The notes beneath the pieces are model-generated. The model ran no database searches, was not told the origin of the DNA, and saw only the letters and a program-made list of their open reading frames with translations. Made by a program: the position numbers and the translations under genes. Positions 32,384 through 40,074 of a stretch of DNA of 64,000 nt are shown piece by piece. Numbering within the stretch: position 1 is the stretch's first letter; the number at the start of each line of letters is the position of its first letter. The stretch lies in NCBI RefSeq assembly GCF_048548695.1, contig NZ_JBLYIF010000007.1; one strand, given 5' to 3'. This DNA is from Neptuniibacter sp048548695 (lineage in GTDB: Bacteria > Pseudomonadota > Gammaproteobacteria > Pseudomonadales > Balneatricaceae).

Positions 32384-34009
32384 CTAACCCTGCCGGGGTT
32401 GCGAAACAATCTCCTTTACAGCACTGCGGACCTTATGGTGCTTGCCTGCAGTTTGCTTTGGGGGTGTAAGGTACATGGGTTGATCAAGAAATAGACGGTG
32501 ATCCATCTCGGTGAGTGCCTCACTAATCAGCGGCCTGAATTCCATTTGCTGCAGGATGTCGCGTTCAAGATCAACGCCGGGGGCTATTTCAGTGAGCATC
32601 AGACCATCAGTGGTCAGTTTGAAAACCGCGCGTTCTGTAATAAAAGTGACGCGCTGCCCCTGAGTCATGGCGTAACTGCCATTAAAGGTGATCTGTTGCA
32701 CCTGGAGCTTAAATTTTTTCATGCCCCCGTTTTTTTCAATTTTCAGGCTGCCGTTGCTGATTTTTAATAGCTGGCTGCCCGAGGTGAAAGTGCCGAGAAA
32801 ATACAGTTCTTGGGTGTTTTGGCTGATGTTGATAAAGCCACCGGCACCGGCCAGTTTGCTGCCAAAACGGCTAACATTGACATGGCCTTCGGGGCAGGTT
32901 TCTGCCAGCCCCAAAAATGCCTGGTCCAGGCCGCCGCCATCGTAAAAATCGAACTGTGCCGGTTGGTCGATAATGGATTCAGGGTTGCTGACAGCGCCAA
33001 AACTCAGTCCGCTGGCGGGCTGACCACCAATCCCGCCTGGCTCAACGGTCAGAGTGAACTCCTGCAAGCGGTGTTCCTCGGCGGCGACCTTTGCCACCAT
33101 CTCCGGCATGCCGATGCCCAGATTAACAACAGCATCGGACTTTAGCTCTAGCAGGGCGCGGCGGCCGATTATTTTGCGGGCATCCAACGTGATCGATTGT
33201 TGGTTGGTTATGACTTGGCGAATTTCGCTGGTGTAAGCCGGATTGTAGTCTTCAGCGAAGGTTTGTGGATGGTCAACCGGTTCTGCGATAACAACATGGT
33301 CGACCAGAATGCCGGGAATGCGGATTCGGTCGGCTGGTAGGCTGTGTTGCTCGGTAACACGCTCTACCTGCACAAAGACTTTTCCTCCGCTATTATGCAC
33401 CGCTTGCGCAATAGATAATGCTTCCAGCGGCAGGGCTTCACGCTCCATGGAGATATTGCCTTTGCTGTCGGCAGTGGTGCCACGTAACAAGGCCACCTGC
33501 AGTGGCATTGCCGGGTAGAAAAGATATTCTTTGCCTGCAATCTGCATCAGTTGTACCAATGGCTGCTGTGTCGTCTCGTTAATGCAGCCGCCTTCGATTC
33601 TTGGGTCGACAAAAGTATGCAGGCCGACGTGGGTCAGGGTGCCGGGTTTGCCTGCGGCAATATCGCGAAACATATGACAGATCACTCCCTGCGGCAGATT
33701 ATAAGCTTCAATTTTATTGCTGATCGCTAGTTCACCTAGCTTGGGTGCCAGGCCCCAGTGGCCACCAATTACACGCTTAACCATGCCAGCGTGACCGAAG
33801 TGATTTAAGCCCCGGGTTTTGGCGTCGCCCTGTCCCGCGGCATATAGCAGCGTGAGATTGTTGGGTGTGCCTTGGTCCAGAAAACGCTGTTCTATGGCGT
33901 TGGCTAATGTTTCGGCAAACCCTATGCCTATAAAGCCTCCGGTGGCCAAGGTCACGTTATTCGGAATCAGTGCTGCAGCCTCGGCCGCGCTGATAAATTT
34001 TGCTGACAT
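32384..34009 (-). CDS. Fused acyl-CoA:acetate/3-ketoacid CoA-transferase
   Basis: 541 residues, with the alpha and beta halves of a family I CoA-transferase in one chain, as in propionate CoA-transferase and E. coli YdiF. The N-terminal half opens with the IPNNVTLATGGFIGIGF loop. The C-terminal half has NLGIGMPEMV and the catalytic glutamate E323 in TVEPGGIGG. It moves CoA between short-chain acids. Transcription starts from a clear sigma54 promoter, and the neighbouring activator gene probably controls it. A role in uptake or recycling of a short-chain acid is inferred; the substrate is unknown. Confidence 0.88.
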   Translation of the reverse strand: MSAKFISAAEAAALIPNNVTLATGGFIGIGFAETLANAIEQRFLDQGTPNNLTLLYAAGQGDAKTRGLNHFGHAGMVKRVIGGHWGLAPKLGELAISNKIEAYNLPQGVICHMFRDIAAGKPGTLTHVGLHTFVDPRIEGGCINETTQQPLVQLMQIAGKEYLFYPAMPLQVALLRGTTADSKGNISMEREALPLEALSIAQAVHNSGGKVFVQVERVTEQHSLPADRIRIPGILVDHVVIAEPVDHPQTFAEDYNPAYTSEIRQVITNQQSITLDARKIIGRRALLELKSDAVVNLGIGMPEMVAKVAAEEHRLQEFTLTVEPGGIGGQPASGLSFGAVSNPESIIDQPAQFDFYDGGGLDQAFLGLAETCPEGHVNVSRFGSKLAGAGGFINISQNTQELYFLGTFTSGSQLLKISNGSLKIEKNGGMKKFKLQVQQITFNGSYAMTQGQRVTFITERAVFKLTTDGLMLTEIAPGVDLERDILQQMEFRPLISEALTEMDHRLFLDQPMYLTPPKQTAGKHHKVRSAVKEIVSQPRQG

Positions 34010-34057
34010 CTAGAGTACCTGTAGGCATGGTTTTTTTATTTTGGCATTTTCATGTAT

Positions 34058-34073
34058 TGCAAACGGAAGGCCA
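34058..34073 (-). promoter_or_regulatory. Sigma54 (-24/-12) promoter of the CoA-transferase gene
   Basis: On the minus strand the sequence is TGGCCTTCCGTTTGCA, with GG and GC exactly 10 bases apart. Transcription would start near 34046, about 37 bases before the ATG. The neighbouring gene encodes a sigma54 activator. Confidence 0.85.
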
Positions 34074-34093
34074 GGATTCTTTTCTTACCATAA

Positions 34094-34106
34094 AATCAAT
34101 TAGTTA
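34094..34106. promoter_or_regulatory. IHF-type site between the sigma54 promoter and the upstream sites
   Basis: AATCAATTAGTTA matches the IHF consensus WATCAANNNNTTR exactly. It lies at about -48 to -60 relative to the sigma54 start, the usual place for DNA bending. A wider inverted repeat, CTTACCA (34084-34090) with TGGTAAG (34114-34120), encloses it. Confidence 0.65.
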
Positions 34107-34138
34107 GGTTTTTTGGTAAGGCTGTTAATGAAATGAGG

Positions 34139-34176
34139 TGTCTTACTTTCTAGACGGCCTGATAGACAGTGTCTAT
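34139..34176. promoter_or_regulatory. Likely activator-binding sites upstream of the CoA-transferase promoter
   Basis: ATAGACA-G-TGTCTAT is a perfect palindrome at 34162-34176 that overlaps the stop codon of the activator gene. Further half sites TGTCT (34139-34143) and TAGAC (34151-34155) lie beside it. The palindrome is at about -116 to -130, a typical enhancer position. Confidence 0.65.
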
Positions 34177-35546
34177 TTTTCTATACGACTTGGGCGGCAG
34201 CTTTTCAGGCGTTGATACAGTGTGGCACGGGAGATGCCCAGCATTTCGGCGGCTGCGGTTTTATTGCCTTGGCAGCGGCGTATGGCGTTGTGCAGTGCTC
34301 GGCACTCGGCTTGTTCACGGCTGGTACGCAGGCTGGCATCTGGCGCGGGGCCAATTTCAGGCAGATCATCGAAAGCGCCCAGGTCAGCAGCAGAGATCGT
34401 CGGACCCTCGGCCAGTACACAGCCGCGTTCGAGTCGGTTATGCAGTTCGCGAATATTGCCAGGCCAGGGGTATTGTTGCAGCCAGGTTATAGCTTCTTCC
34501 GACAGGGCGGGGGCTGGTAGTTGTGATTCGCGCTGGATCTTCTGCAGGATATGTTTGCACAGAAGCGGAATGTCACTGGTGCGGTGGCGTAGCGGCGGCA
34601 GCTTAATGGGCAGAACATTTAAACGGTAATAAAGGTCCGCTCTGAAAGTGCCGGCATCGACCATTTTTTTCAGGTCAGTCGAGGTGGCAGCAATGACCCT
34701 GACATCAACAGATTCAAGCCGGTTAGAGCCCAATGCTTCAACTTCACGCTCCTGCAGGACACGCAGTAGTTTTGCTTGCATCGGCAAAGGCATATCGGCA
34801 ATTTCATCTAAAAATAAGGTGCCACCATGGGCAAGTTGTATCTTGCCTTTGCGGCTTTTGCGATCAGCACCGGTGTAGGCGCCAGGAGCAGTACCAAAAA
34901 GCTCTGCTTCTACTAATGACTCTGGTAGCGCTGCCATATTAATGCCGACAAAGGGGCCCTGGTGACGCGGGGAGGCATGATGAATACCCTGTGCCAGTAG
35001 TTCTTTACCAGTGCCGGTTTCACCTAGTAACAGTAGGGTGGTGTCTAATTGCGCGGCGCGTAATGCCTGGCGTCGTATCTGGATGATAGCGTCTGACTCG
35101 CCCAGCATATCTTCAAGGGCGTAACGGCTGGGGCGAATGATTTTTTCGTTTTCCAGTTTCTGCTGTAAACGGGCAAACTTGGCAAATAAAGGCTGTAAAC
35201 TGTCGATATCATCGTAAAAAACAAAGCCAATCGCACCAATGATTTGCTGCTTTGAATTGCGAATGGGTAGTCGGGTGACGACGCACCAGCGACCGTTAAT
35301 CTGCATCAAGTCAACAAAGCTGGGTTTGCCGCTTTGGACGATGCGTGGCAATTGGGTGGTAGGCAGAATCTCTTCTACCGGGATGCCGGTATAGTCGGTA
35401 TCCGGATCAAGGCCGATCAGTTCACGATACGCCTGACTTAACCAGATAATACGACTGGACTCATCAACCGCAATAGAGACCTGACATAGCTGGGTGAGCA
35501 AATCAAAAAGTTTGTCGTGTTGGCGTAAGTTAGCTAAAGAGTCCAT
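34173..35546 (-). CDS. Sigma54-dependent PAS-AAA-Fis activator
   Basis: 457 residues. An N-terminal PAS domain (about 10-120) may sense a small molecule or redox state. The AAA+ core has Walker A GETGTGKE (175-182), the sigma54 loop GAYTGA (222-227, a common variant of GAFTGA) and the Walker B segment GGTLFLDEI. A Fis-type helix-turn-helix (NKTAAAEMLGISRATLYQRL) ends the protein. It probably activates the adjacent CoA-transferase gene from the palindrome at 34162. There is no receiver domain, so direct ligand sensing by PAS is likely. The PAS ligand is unknown. Confidence 0.93.
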   Translation of the reverse strand: MDSLANLRQHDKLFDLLTQLCQVSIAVDESSRIIWLSQAYRELIGLDPDTDYTGIPVEEILPTTQLPRIVQSGKPSFVDLMQINGRWCVVTRLPIRNSKQQIIGAIGFVFYDDIDSLQPLFAKFARLQQKLENEKIIRPSRYALEDMLGESDAIIQIRRQALRAAQLDTTLLLLGETGTGKELLAQGIHHASPRHQGPFVGINMAALPESLVEAELFGTAPGAYTGADRKSRKGKIQLAHGGTLFLDEIADMPLPMQAKLLRVLQEREVEALGSNRLESVDVRVIAATSTDLKKMVDAGTFRADLYYRLNVLPIKLPPLRHRTSDIPLLCKHILQKIQRESQLPAPALSEEAITWLQQYPWPGNIRELHNRLERGCVLAEGPTISAADLGAFDDLPEIGPAPDASLRTSREQAECRALHNAIRRCQGNKTAAAEMLGISRATLYQRLKSCRPSRIEK

Positions 35547-35624
35547 AACCGGCAGTTACTGGCTGTTGGTCTTTTTAACCTACGCCTCTCCGGGGGTAGT
35601 GCCAAGTGGTTTTTGCGATGTGTC

Positions 35625-35972
35625 TTATATGTCTTGGGTCTGGTGATAGGCTTTTATGCTGCGACCGCTGTGTTTAAGTTTACTGGATTGTTGCTGCAGC
35701 TGTTGCCGGGCCTGAATAAAGAGCGCAAGTAAGGTTTGGTGGTCTTGTTGCAGTTGCGAAATTTGCGGGCCTAGTTGGTCAATATCAGCCGCCGTTAGTG
35801 CGTCAAAGGGCAGGGCGCGGATCGCCTGATCCTGTTGTTGAACCAGTTTTTCCAATTCCGGCAGCAGATTCTCGTCCTGCTGCCGGATGGTAGAGATGAT
35901 CGCCTGCTGGAGTGTGGTGATTAATCGATACTGCTCCAGCCAGCGGGCTTGTGCAGTGGACGTGTCAGGCAT
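35625..35972 (-). CDS. fliT: Likely flagellar chaperone FliT
   Basis: 115 residues from ATG 35972, which overlaps the end of fliS by 8 bases; a longer frame from 36032 would reach far into fliS. The product is small and almost wholly helical, ends with SGRSIKAYHQ (a FliT/FlgN-like tail) and directly follows fliS, as fliT does in many bacteria. FliT binds the filament-cap protein FliD until export. Sequence identity to E. coli FliT is low by eye, so the name rests mainly on size, fold and place. Confidence 0.6.
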   Translation of the reverse strand: MPDTSTAQARWLEQYRLITTLQQAIISTIRQQDENLLPELEKLVQQQDQAIRALPFDALTAADIDQLGPQISQLQQDHQTLLALFIQARQQLQQQSSKLKHSGRSIKAYHQTQDI

Positions 35973-36375
35973 CAGGGGCGCGAGTATTATGGTGTTCCTG
36001 TGGGATCTGCTCCCAGCCGTTTTTAATATCAATCAATAGCTTAGCGACTTCATTCAGCTGATCAATGGAAGAGTGGGTGTTCGCTTTCATCAACGTTTCG
36101 TACATATAGGTGTAGAGTCGATCCAGGTTCTGCGAAACTTCATTATTATCTAAATCAGTCAGCGAAGCCTGTAAGCCGCCAATGATGCTGATGGCTTTAC
36201 CGATGCTGTTTCCTTTCAGTTCGATGTTGTTGTTATCAATTGCGCCTTTGGCAGTTGCAATGCGTTCCAGTGCGCCATTAAGCAGCATTAAAATCTGCTG
36301 GTGCGGTGTGGCGTGGGCCAGGGCGGAATTAAGGCCGACTGACTTGTATTGATTAAGTGCTTTGTTGGGGTTCAT
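35965..36375 (-). CDS. fliS: Flagellin export chaperone FliS
   Basis: 136 residues. The opening NQYKSVGLNSALAHATPHQQILMLLNGAL is the FliS signature (conserved Y and the LL-GA stretch). FliS binds the flagellin C-terminus in the cytoplasm and keeps it unfolded for export. It starts 14 bases after fliD and overlaps fliT. Confidence 0.95.
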   Translation of the reverse strand: MNPNKALNQYKSVGLNSALAHATPHQQILMLLNGALERIATAKGAIDNNNIELKGNSIGKAISIIGGLQASLTDLDNNEVSQNLDRLYTYMYETLMKANTHSSIDQLNEVAKLLIDIKNGWEQIPQEHHNTRAPDA

Positions 36376-36389
36376 AAGAGGGCCTTAAG

Positions 36390-37796
36390 TTAGTCTTTCT
36401 TGCTATAGGAGCCGGGCAGTGTCGCCAAGGTCGACTCCAGCCAGTTACCGGTTTGGTTGAGGCTATATACCAAGGCATCCATCGCATTGAATTGGGATAA
36501 TAAACGCGCTTCCAGTTTAGACATACGGAAGCCGAGTTGCTCGCGTTGTTCGTTTATAGCTTCAAGTTTGCTATTGATCGAGTCGGTTCTACCGTCAAAG
36601 CTGCCATCCGATACAAGGTAATTTTTTATCAGTGTGTCAACGGCAACGGCAATACCCTGGGTCTCATCAGAAAACAGCGTTGTGATCGCGCTGTAGTCGT
36701 TATTCAAGGCGCCCGTCAATTTGGCATTATCAACTTTCAGCGTGCCATCGCTTTGCGTGGTAATGCCAATGGCGGATAAGGACGTATATTCTGAGTCGGG
36801 ATTGTCGATTGCCCCGGTGAGCGCGTTGCGTAGCTGGCGCTCCAGGCTGTTGATCAGCGAATCGCCGAACAGAACGGCTGCGGTCTGGCTATCTGCGCTA
36901 TAAGCGGTCTGCTCATTGACCAAATTAATCAGCTCGTTGTAACCCTCAACCAATGTGTCGATTTGGGTTTTAATCTGGGTATTAAATTGGTTGATTTCGA
37001 GGGTGATCGGGCTCCCCGGATTGGGCTCCTTCAGGGAGATAGTGGCATCTGGGATAACATCTGTGACGGTATTGGTAGCACTGTACATCAGCTGGCCGTC
37101 GACCATAAATTCAGCGTCTGCGGCTGCAGTCACCTGGTCGTAGAAGCCGGCCACATCACCATTCACATCCGGCGTGGCGGTGCCAGTGTTGTAATCATAA
37201 ATATCCAGATCACCACTGGTGGTGGTGCCGGTAATGGTTAACTGGCTATCTGCGCCGGTATCATCGGTGGTGAAAACTAACCGTTCGTTGCCATTGACGT
37301 TGAGTATGGTGGCGGAGACACCGATGTTGTCTGACGCGTTGTTAATGGCGTCACGGACGTCTTGAATAGTGGCGTTGTTGTCGGTGTCGAGTGTGACTGT
37401 AAAGCTGCCACTGGCATTGGCAAATTCTAAAGTGCCTTCGCTGACAACATAATCCTGTTGGGTCACCAATTTTTGCGCGCTGGCAAGGCTGTTGATTTCT
37501 AGACTATAGCTGCCTGTTGCGGCGTTATTATCAGCGCTGATAGATGCAGTGGCAATGTCAGAGGATTTACCAGTACGATTGCTAAAGGATTCCGCATCCT
37601 TGAGCTCGCCCAGCTTGCTCTGGAACTCTGATAATGCGCTTTTGAGTAAGCCAATAGCGGATAGCTCCGCCTGAAGATTGGCCTCTTTAGTGGCAAGGCG
37701 TGAAGTCGTAGGCTGGCTTTCGGCCTGAATGAGTCCGGCCACCAGGTTGTTAATATCAATGCCGGAGCCAAGGCCTGTTGAAGAAATACCTGCCAT
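36390..37796 (-). CDS. fliD: Flagellar filament cap protein FliD
   Basis: 468 residues. N-terminal GISSTGLGSGIDINNLVAGLI is the FliD opening; the D2-D3 region in the middle is variable; the C-terminus ends with a heptad-rich segment (LEAINEQREQLGFRMSKLEARL). FliD forms the cap under which flagellin assembles. It lies between flaG and fliS. Confidence 0.95.
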   Translation of the reverse strand: MAGISSTGLGSGIDINNLVAGLIQAESQPTTSRLATKEANLQAELSAIGLLKSALSEFQSKLGELKDAESFSNRTGKSSDIATASISADNNAATGSYSLEINSLASAQKLVTQQDYVVSEGTLEFANASGSFTVTLDTDNNATIQDVRDAINNASDNIGVSATILNVNGNERLVFTTDDTGADSQLTITGTTTSGDLDIYDYNTGTATPDVNGDVAGFYDQVTAAADAEFMVDGQLMYSATNTVTDVIPDATISLKEPNPGSPITLEINQFNTQIKTQIDTLVEGYNELINLVNEQTAYSADSQTAAVLFGDSLINSLERQLRNALTGAIDNPDSEYTSLSAIGITTQSDGTLKVDNAKLTGALNNDYSAITTLFSDETQGIAVAVDTLIKNYLVSDGSFDGRTDSINSKLEAINEQREQLGFRMSKLEARLLSQFNAMDALVYSLNQTGNWLESTLATLPGSYSKKD

Positions 37797-37827
37797 AGTG
37801 AGTCACCTCTAACACTGTTGCGCGAGG

Positions 37828-38202
37828 TTAAGCTTTCTCGCTGAACAGCAGATTTTGCATTTGTTCAATATGTTGCGTGATTTTCAGGAAATCCTCGCTA
37901 GGGATTTGCCGGATCAGTTCATCATTGGACTTATCTATCACGCGAATCACGGTTTGGCCAGCTTCATCGTCAACCGAGAAGTTCAGGGTGCGTTGAAATT
38001 TACCCATAAAATCGTTGATCGCGGCCACAGCTTGCTGAATCGTCTCTGTGGTCTCTTGGGTAATTTCTTTGACTGCCTCAGTATCTACTTTTACGGGCTC
38101 TCTGTCAGGTGCTTGAGCTTTACGCGATTCCTGAGCAGGCTGTTGCGGTTGAGCGGGTTTTAGAGATGCCTGGCTGGAAACCGCTTGTATTTCACTGGAC
38201 AT
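37828..38202 (-). CDS. flaG: FlaG family protein
   Basis: 124 residues from ATG 38202, which follows AAGGAG; a start seven codons upstream is inside that site. The N-terminus is rich in Gln, Pro and Ala, then comes the conserved block LNFSVDDEAGQTVIRVIDKSNDELIRQIP (spread over about 30 residues). FlaG affects filament length in Pseudomonas and Campylobacter. It lies between fliC and fliD, separated from fliC by a terminator. Confidence 0.92.
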   Translation of the reverse strand: MSSEIQAVSSQASLKPAQPQQPAQESRKAQAPDREPVKVDTEAVKEITQETTETIQQAVAAINDFMGKFQRTLNFSVDDEAGQTVIRVIDKSNDELIRQIPSEDFLKITQHIEQMQNLLFSEKA

Positions 38203-38221
38203 CGTTTTACTCCTTGCTGAC

Positions 38222-38246
38222 AAAAAAGGGCGGGCAAAGCCCGCCC
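38222..38246 (-). terminator. Terminator between fliC and flaG
   Basis: On the minus strand GGGCGGGC-TTT-GCCCGCCC is followed by six T. It should stop most fliC transcripts, so flagellin mRNA will far exceed that of flaG-fliD-fliS-fliT. Confidence 0.9.
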
Positions 38247-38267
38247 TCTATTCGTCAAGCTGCTGTA

Positions 38268-39710
38268 TTACTGTAGCAGAGACAGAACGCTCTGTGGCAG
38301 AGTGTTGGCCTGAGCCAGCATCGCAGTACCCGCCTGCTGCAGGATCTGGTTACGGGTCAGGTTCGCAGTTTCTGCGGCGAAGTCTGCATCCTGAATCCGA
38401 GACCGTGCAGCTGATACGTTTTCAGAAATGTTGCTGAGGTTGGAAATGGTCGCTTCCAGACGATTCTGCAGCGCACCAAGGTCTGCTCGGTTGGCATCGA
38501 TAAAGGCAATTGCACCATCAATGACAGAGATAGCATCCTGAGCGCCGGTCGCTGTGGAAACATCGACGTTATCGATAGTTTCCAGAGTAGATGCGGTTGC
38601 TCCGAAGATTTCACCTGGAACTGCAGTTGCTACAGCAGCAACAGTAAAGGAATCTGTAGAGTTCAGTTCCACTGTGCCCATGGTAAATGTTGTGCCTGCA
38701 GTAGCGTCTACTGTAGCGGCCGCAGCTGTTCCATCGATTACCGAGTCAACAGTAAAGGTTGCTGCACCGTTTACAACCTGAGTTGTATTGATGTCCAGGC
38801 CTTCAGAAGATACTACGCGAACCAGGCCGGTTTCAGCGTTGATTGAAGCACTCAGTCCTGTGCTGCCGCTATCAGCGTTGATAGTGTCAACCAGCTCCTG
38901 AGCGTTGGTTACACCTGTCAGGTCAGTGGTGCCGCTGCTGGTGGTAATGGTGCCGGCAGTAATTGCTGCAGCAAAGTCAGAAGCAATCTGAATTTCTGTA
39001 TTGGCGTTGGCGGTTACACCGGTAGAAGAAGACAGGGCATTGATGGCTGATGCGACATCGCTGGCTTCATCCGTGGCGGCAACAGCAAATACACCTACCT
39101 GACCACTGGATGAATTGGTCACGCTTAGTGTGCCTGCGGTCAGACCAATTGCAGCATTGCTGGTGGTGCCTGCAGCAGAGCCTGCGCCAGTTACGCTCTG
39201 GCCACCAATTGCGTCAGCAGATACGTTCTGCAGGGAGATGGCGATGGTTTCGTTTGCCTGAGAGCCCACCTGCAGTGCTTTGGAGCCAAAGCTGCCGTCC
39301 AGCAGTTTCAGACCACCGAATGCAGAGGTATCAGAGATACGAGTCAACTCAGACTGCAGTGCAGATACTTCTTTTTGCAGCGCTGCACGGTCAGAGGAAG
39401 AGTTGGAACCGTTAGCAGACTGCAGGGCCAGTTCACGCATACGCTGCAGGATATTGGTGGATTCCTGAAGTGCGCCTTCTGCCGTCTGGGCGATGGAGAT
39501 ACCATCGTTGGCGTTACGAACCGCAACATTCAAACCGCGGATCTGTGAAGTCTGACGGTTGGTGATTGCCAAGCCAGCAGCATCATCTTTCGCGCTGTTG
39601 ATGCGCAGGCCAGATGACAAACGCTGCAGTGAAGTCTGTAGGTCGCCCTCAGAGCGCATCAGGTTACGCTGAGCGTTAAGAGAGGCAATGTTAGTATTGA
39701 TGACAGCCAT
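38268..39710 (-). CDS. fliC: Flagellin
   Basis: 480 residues. The conserved D0-D1 ends are complete: N-terminal INTNIASLNAQRNL, LQRLSSGLRINSAKDDAAGL and the QRMRELALQSANG segment; C-terminal NRLEATISNLSN and ARSRIQDADFAAETA. The middle (about 170-390) is rich in Thr, Ser, Ala and Val and variable, as expected for the exposed D2-D3 part. No signal peptide is present, in line with type III export. AAGGAGAT lies before ATG, and a sigma28 promoter lies upstream. Confidence 0.98.
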   Translation of the reverse strand: MAVINTNIASLNAQRNLMRSEGDLQTSLQRLSSGLRINSAKDDAAGLAITNRQTSQIRGLNVAVRNANDGISIAQTAEGALQESTNILQRMRELALQSANGSNSSSDRAALQKEVSALQSELTRISDTSAFGGLKLLDGSFGSKALQVGSQANETIAISLQNVSADAIGGQSVTGAGSAAGTTSNAAIGLTAGTLSVTNSSSGQVGVFAVAATDEASDVASAINALSSSTGVTANANTEIQIASDFAAAITAGTITTSSGTTDLTGVTNAQELVDTINADSGSTGLSASINAETGLVRVVSSEGLDINTTQVVNGAATFTVDSVIDGTAAAATVDATAGTTFTMGTVELNSTDSFTVAAVATAVPGEIFGATASTLETIDNVDVSTATGAQDAISVIDGAIAFIDANRADLGALQNRLEATISNLSNISENVSAARSRIQDADFAAETANLTRNQILQQAGTAMLAQANTLPQSVLSLLQ

Positions 39711-39824
39711 TTTCTTATCTCCTTAACCTGGTCGGATCTTTGCACCCTGACCGGTTTTTTGACAGGTGGGTTACTCTAAGCAACCCGTTGTATGTTGTTT
39801 CGCGTAATGTTTCGCGTAAAACAG

Positions 39825-39851
39825 TTAACGGCGTGGCCAATCGATACTTTA
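39825..39851 (-). promoter_or_regulatory. FliA (sigma28) promoter of fliC
   Basis: On the minus strand TAAAGTAT, 11 bases, then GCCGTTAA. The consensus is TAAAGTTT-N11-GCCGATAA, so there is one mismatch in each half. Confidence 0.9.
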
Positions 39852-39984
39852 GAAATAATTAGGTCAGCTTAGCTTGACTCAGATAAACGATTGTTTTAAT
39901 GCTGGCAACTTTCTGATTTTTAAGAATTCTTTTTTGGTGTTTCTGGGGTTAACTTTTTGTGAATACGGGGCTTTGATGCTAAAT

Positions 39985-39998
39985 GCCAAAAAATTGGC
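39985..39998. promoter_or_regulatory. FleQ-like box, distal copy at fleQ
   Basis: GCCAAAAAATTGGC resembles the Pseudomonas FleQ box GTCaNTAAAtTGAC with three mismatches, and has 5-base inverted arms. It lies 61 bases upstream of the proximal copy. Confidence 0.55.
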
Positions 39999-40017
39999 GC
40001 AAAAGTCACTGTATTGC

Positions 40018-40045
40018 TTGCCTGCTTGACTCTTCCTGTTAATAT
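40018..40045 (+). promoter_or_regulatory. Predicted promoter of fleQ
   Basis: TTGCCT (40018-40023), 16 bases, then TAATAT (40040-40045). The -10 directly touches the proximal FleQ-like box, the same arrangement as at fliE. Confidence 0.45.
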
Positions 40046-40059
40046 GTCAAAAAAATGGC
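40046..40059. promoter_or_regulatory. FleQ-like box, proximal copy at fleQ
   Basis: GTCAAAAAAATGGC, three mismatches to the FleQ box. It covers the predicted transcription start and ends 15 bases before the fleQ ATG, suggesting autorepression. Confidence 0.55.
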
Positions 40060-40074
40060 ATTTGGCATGGTTTC

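Larger units (their letters stand above)
39711..40074. other. Divergent control region between fliC and fleQ
   Basis: 364 bases with no gene. It contains the FliA promoter of fliC on the minus strand and the fleQ promoter with two FleQ-like boxes on the plus strand (listed separately). The fliC leader is about 105 bases long and contains a short inverted repeat GGTC...GACC before the ribosome site. Confidence 0.8.

Noticed and set aside
35599..35605. TTGGCAC, a possible -24 element before the sigma54 activator gene
   Set aside because: The -12 position reads GG rather than GC, so it does not form a full sigma54 promoter.
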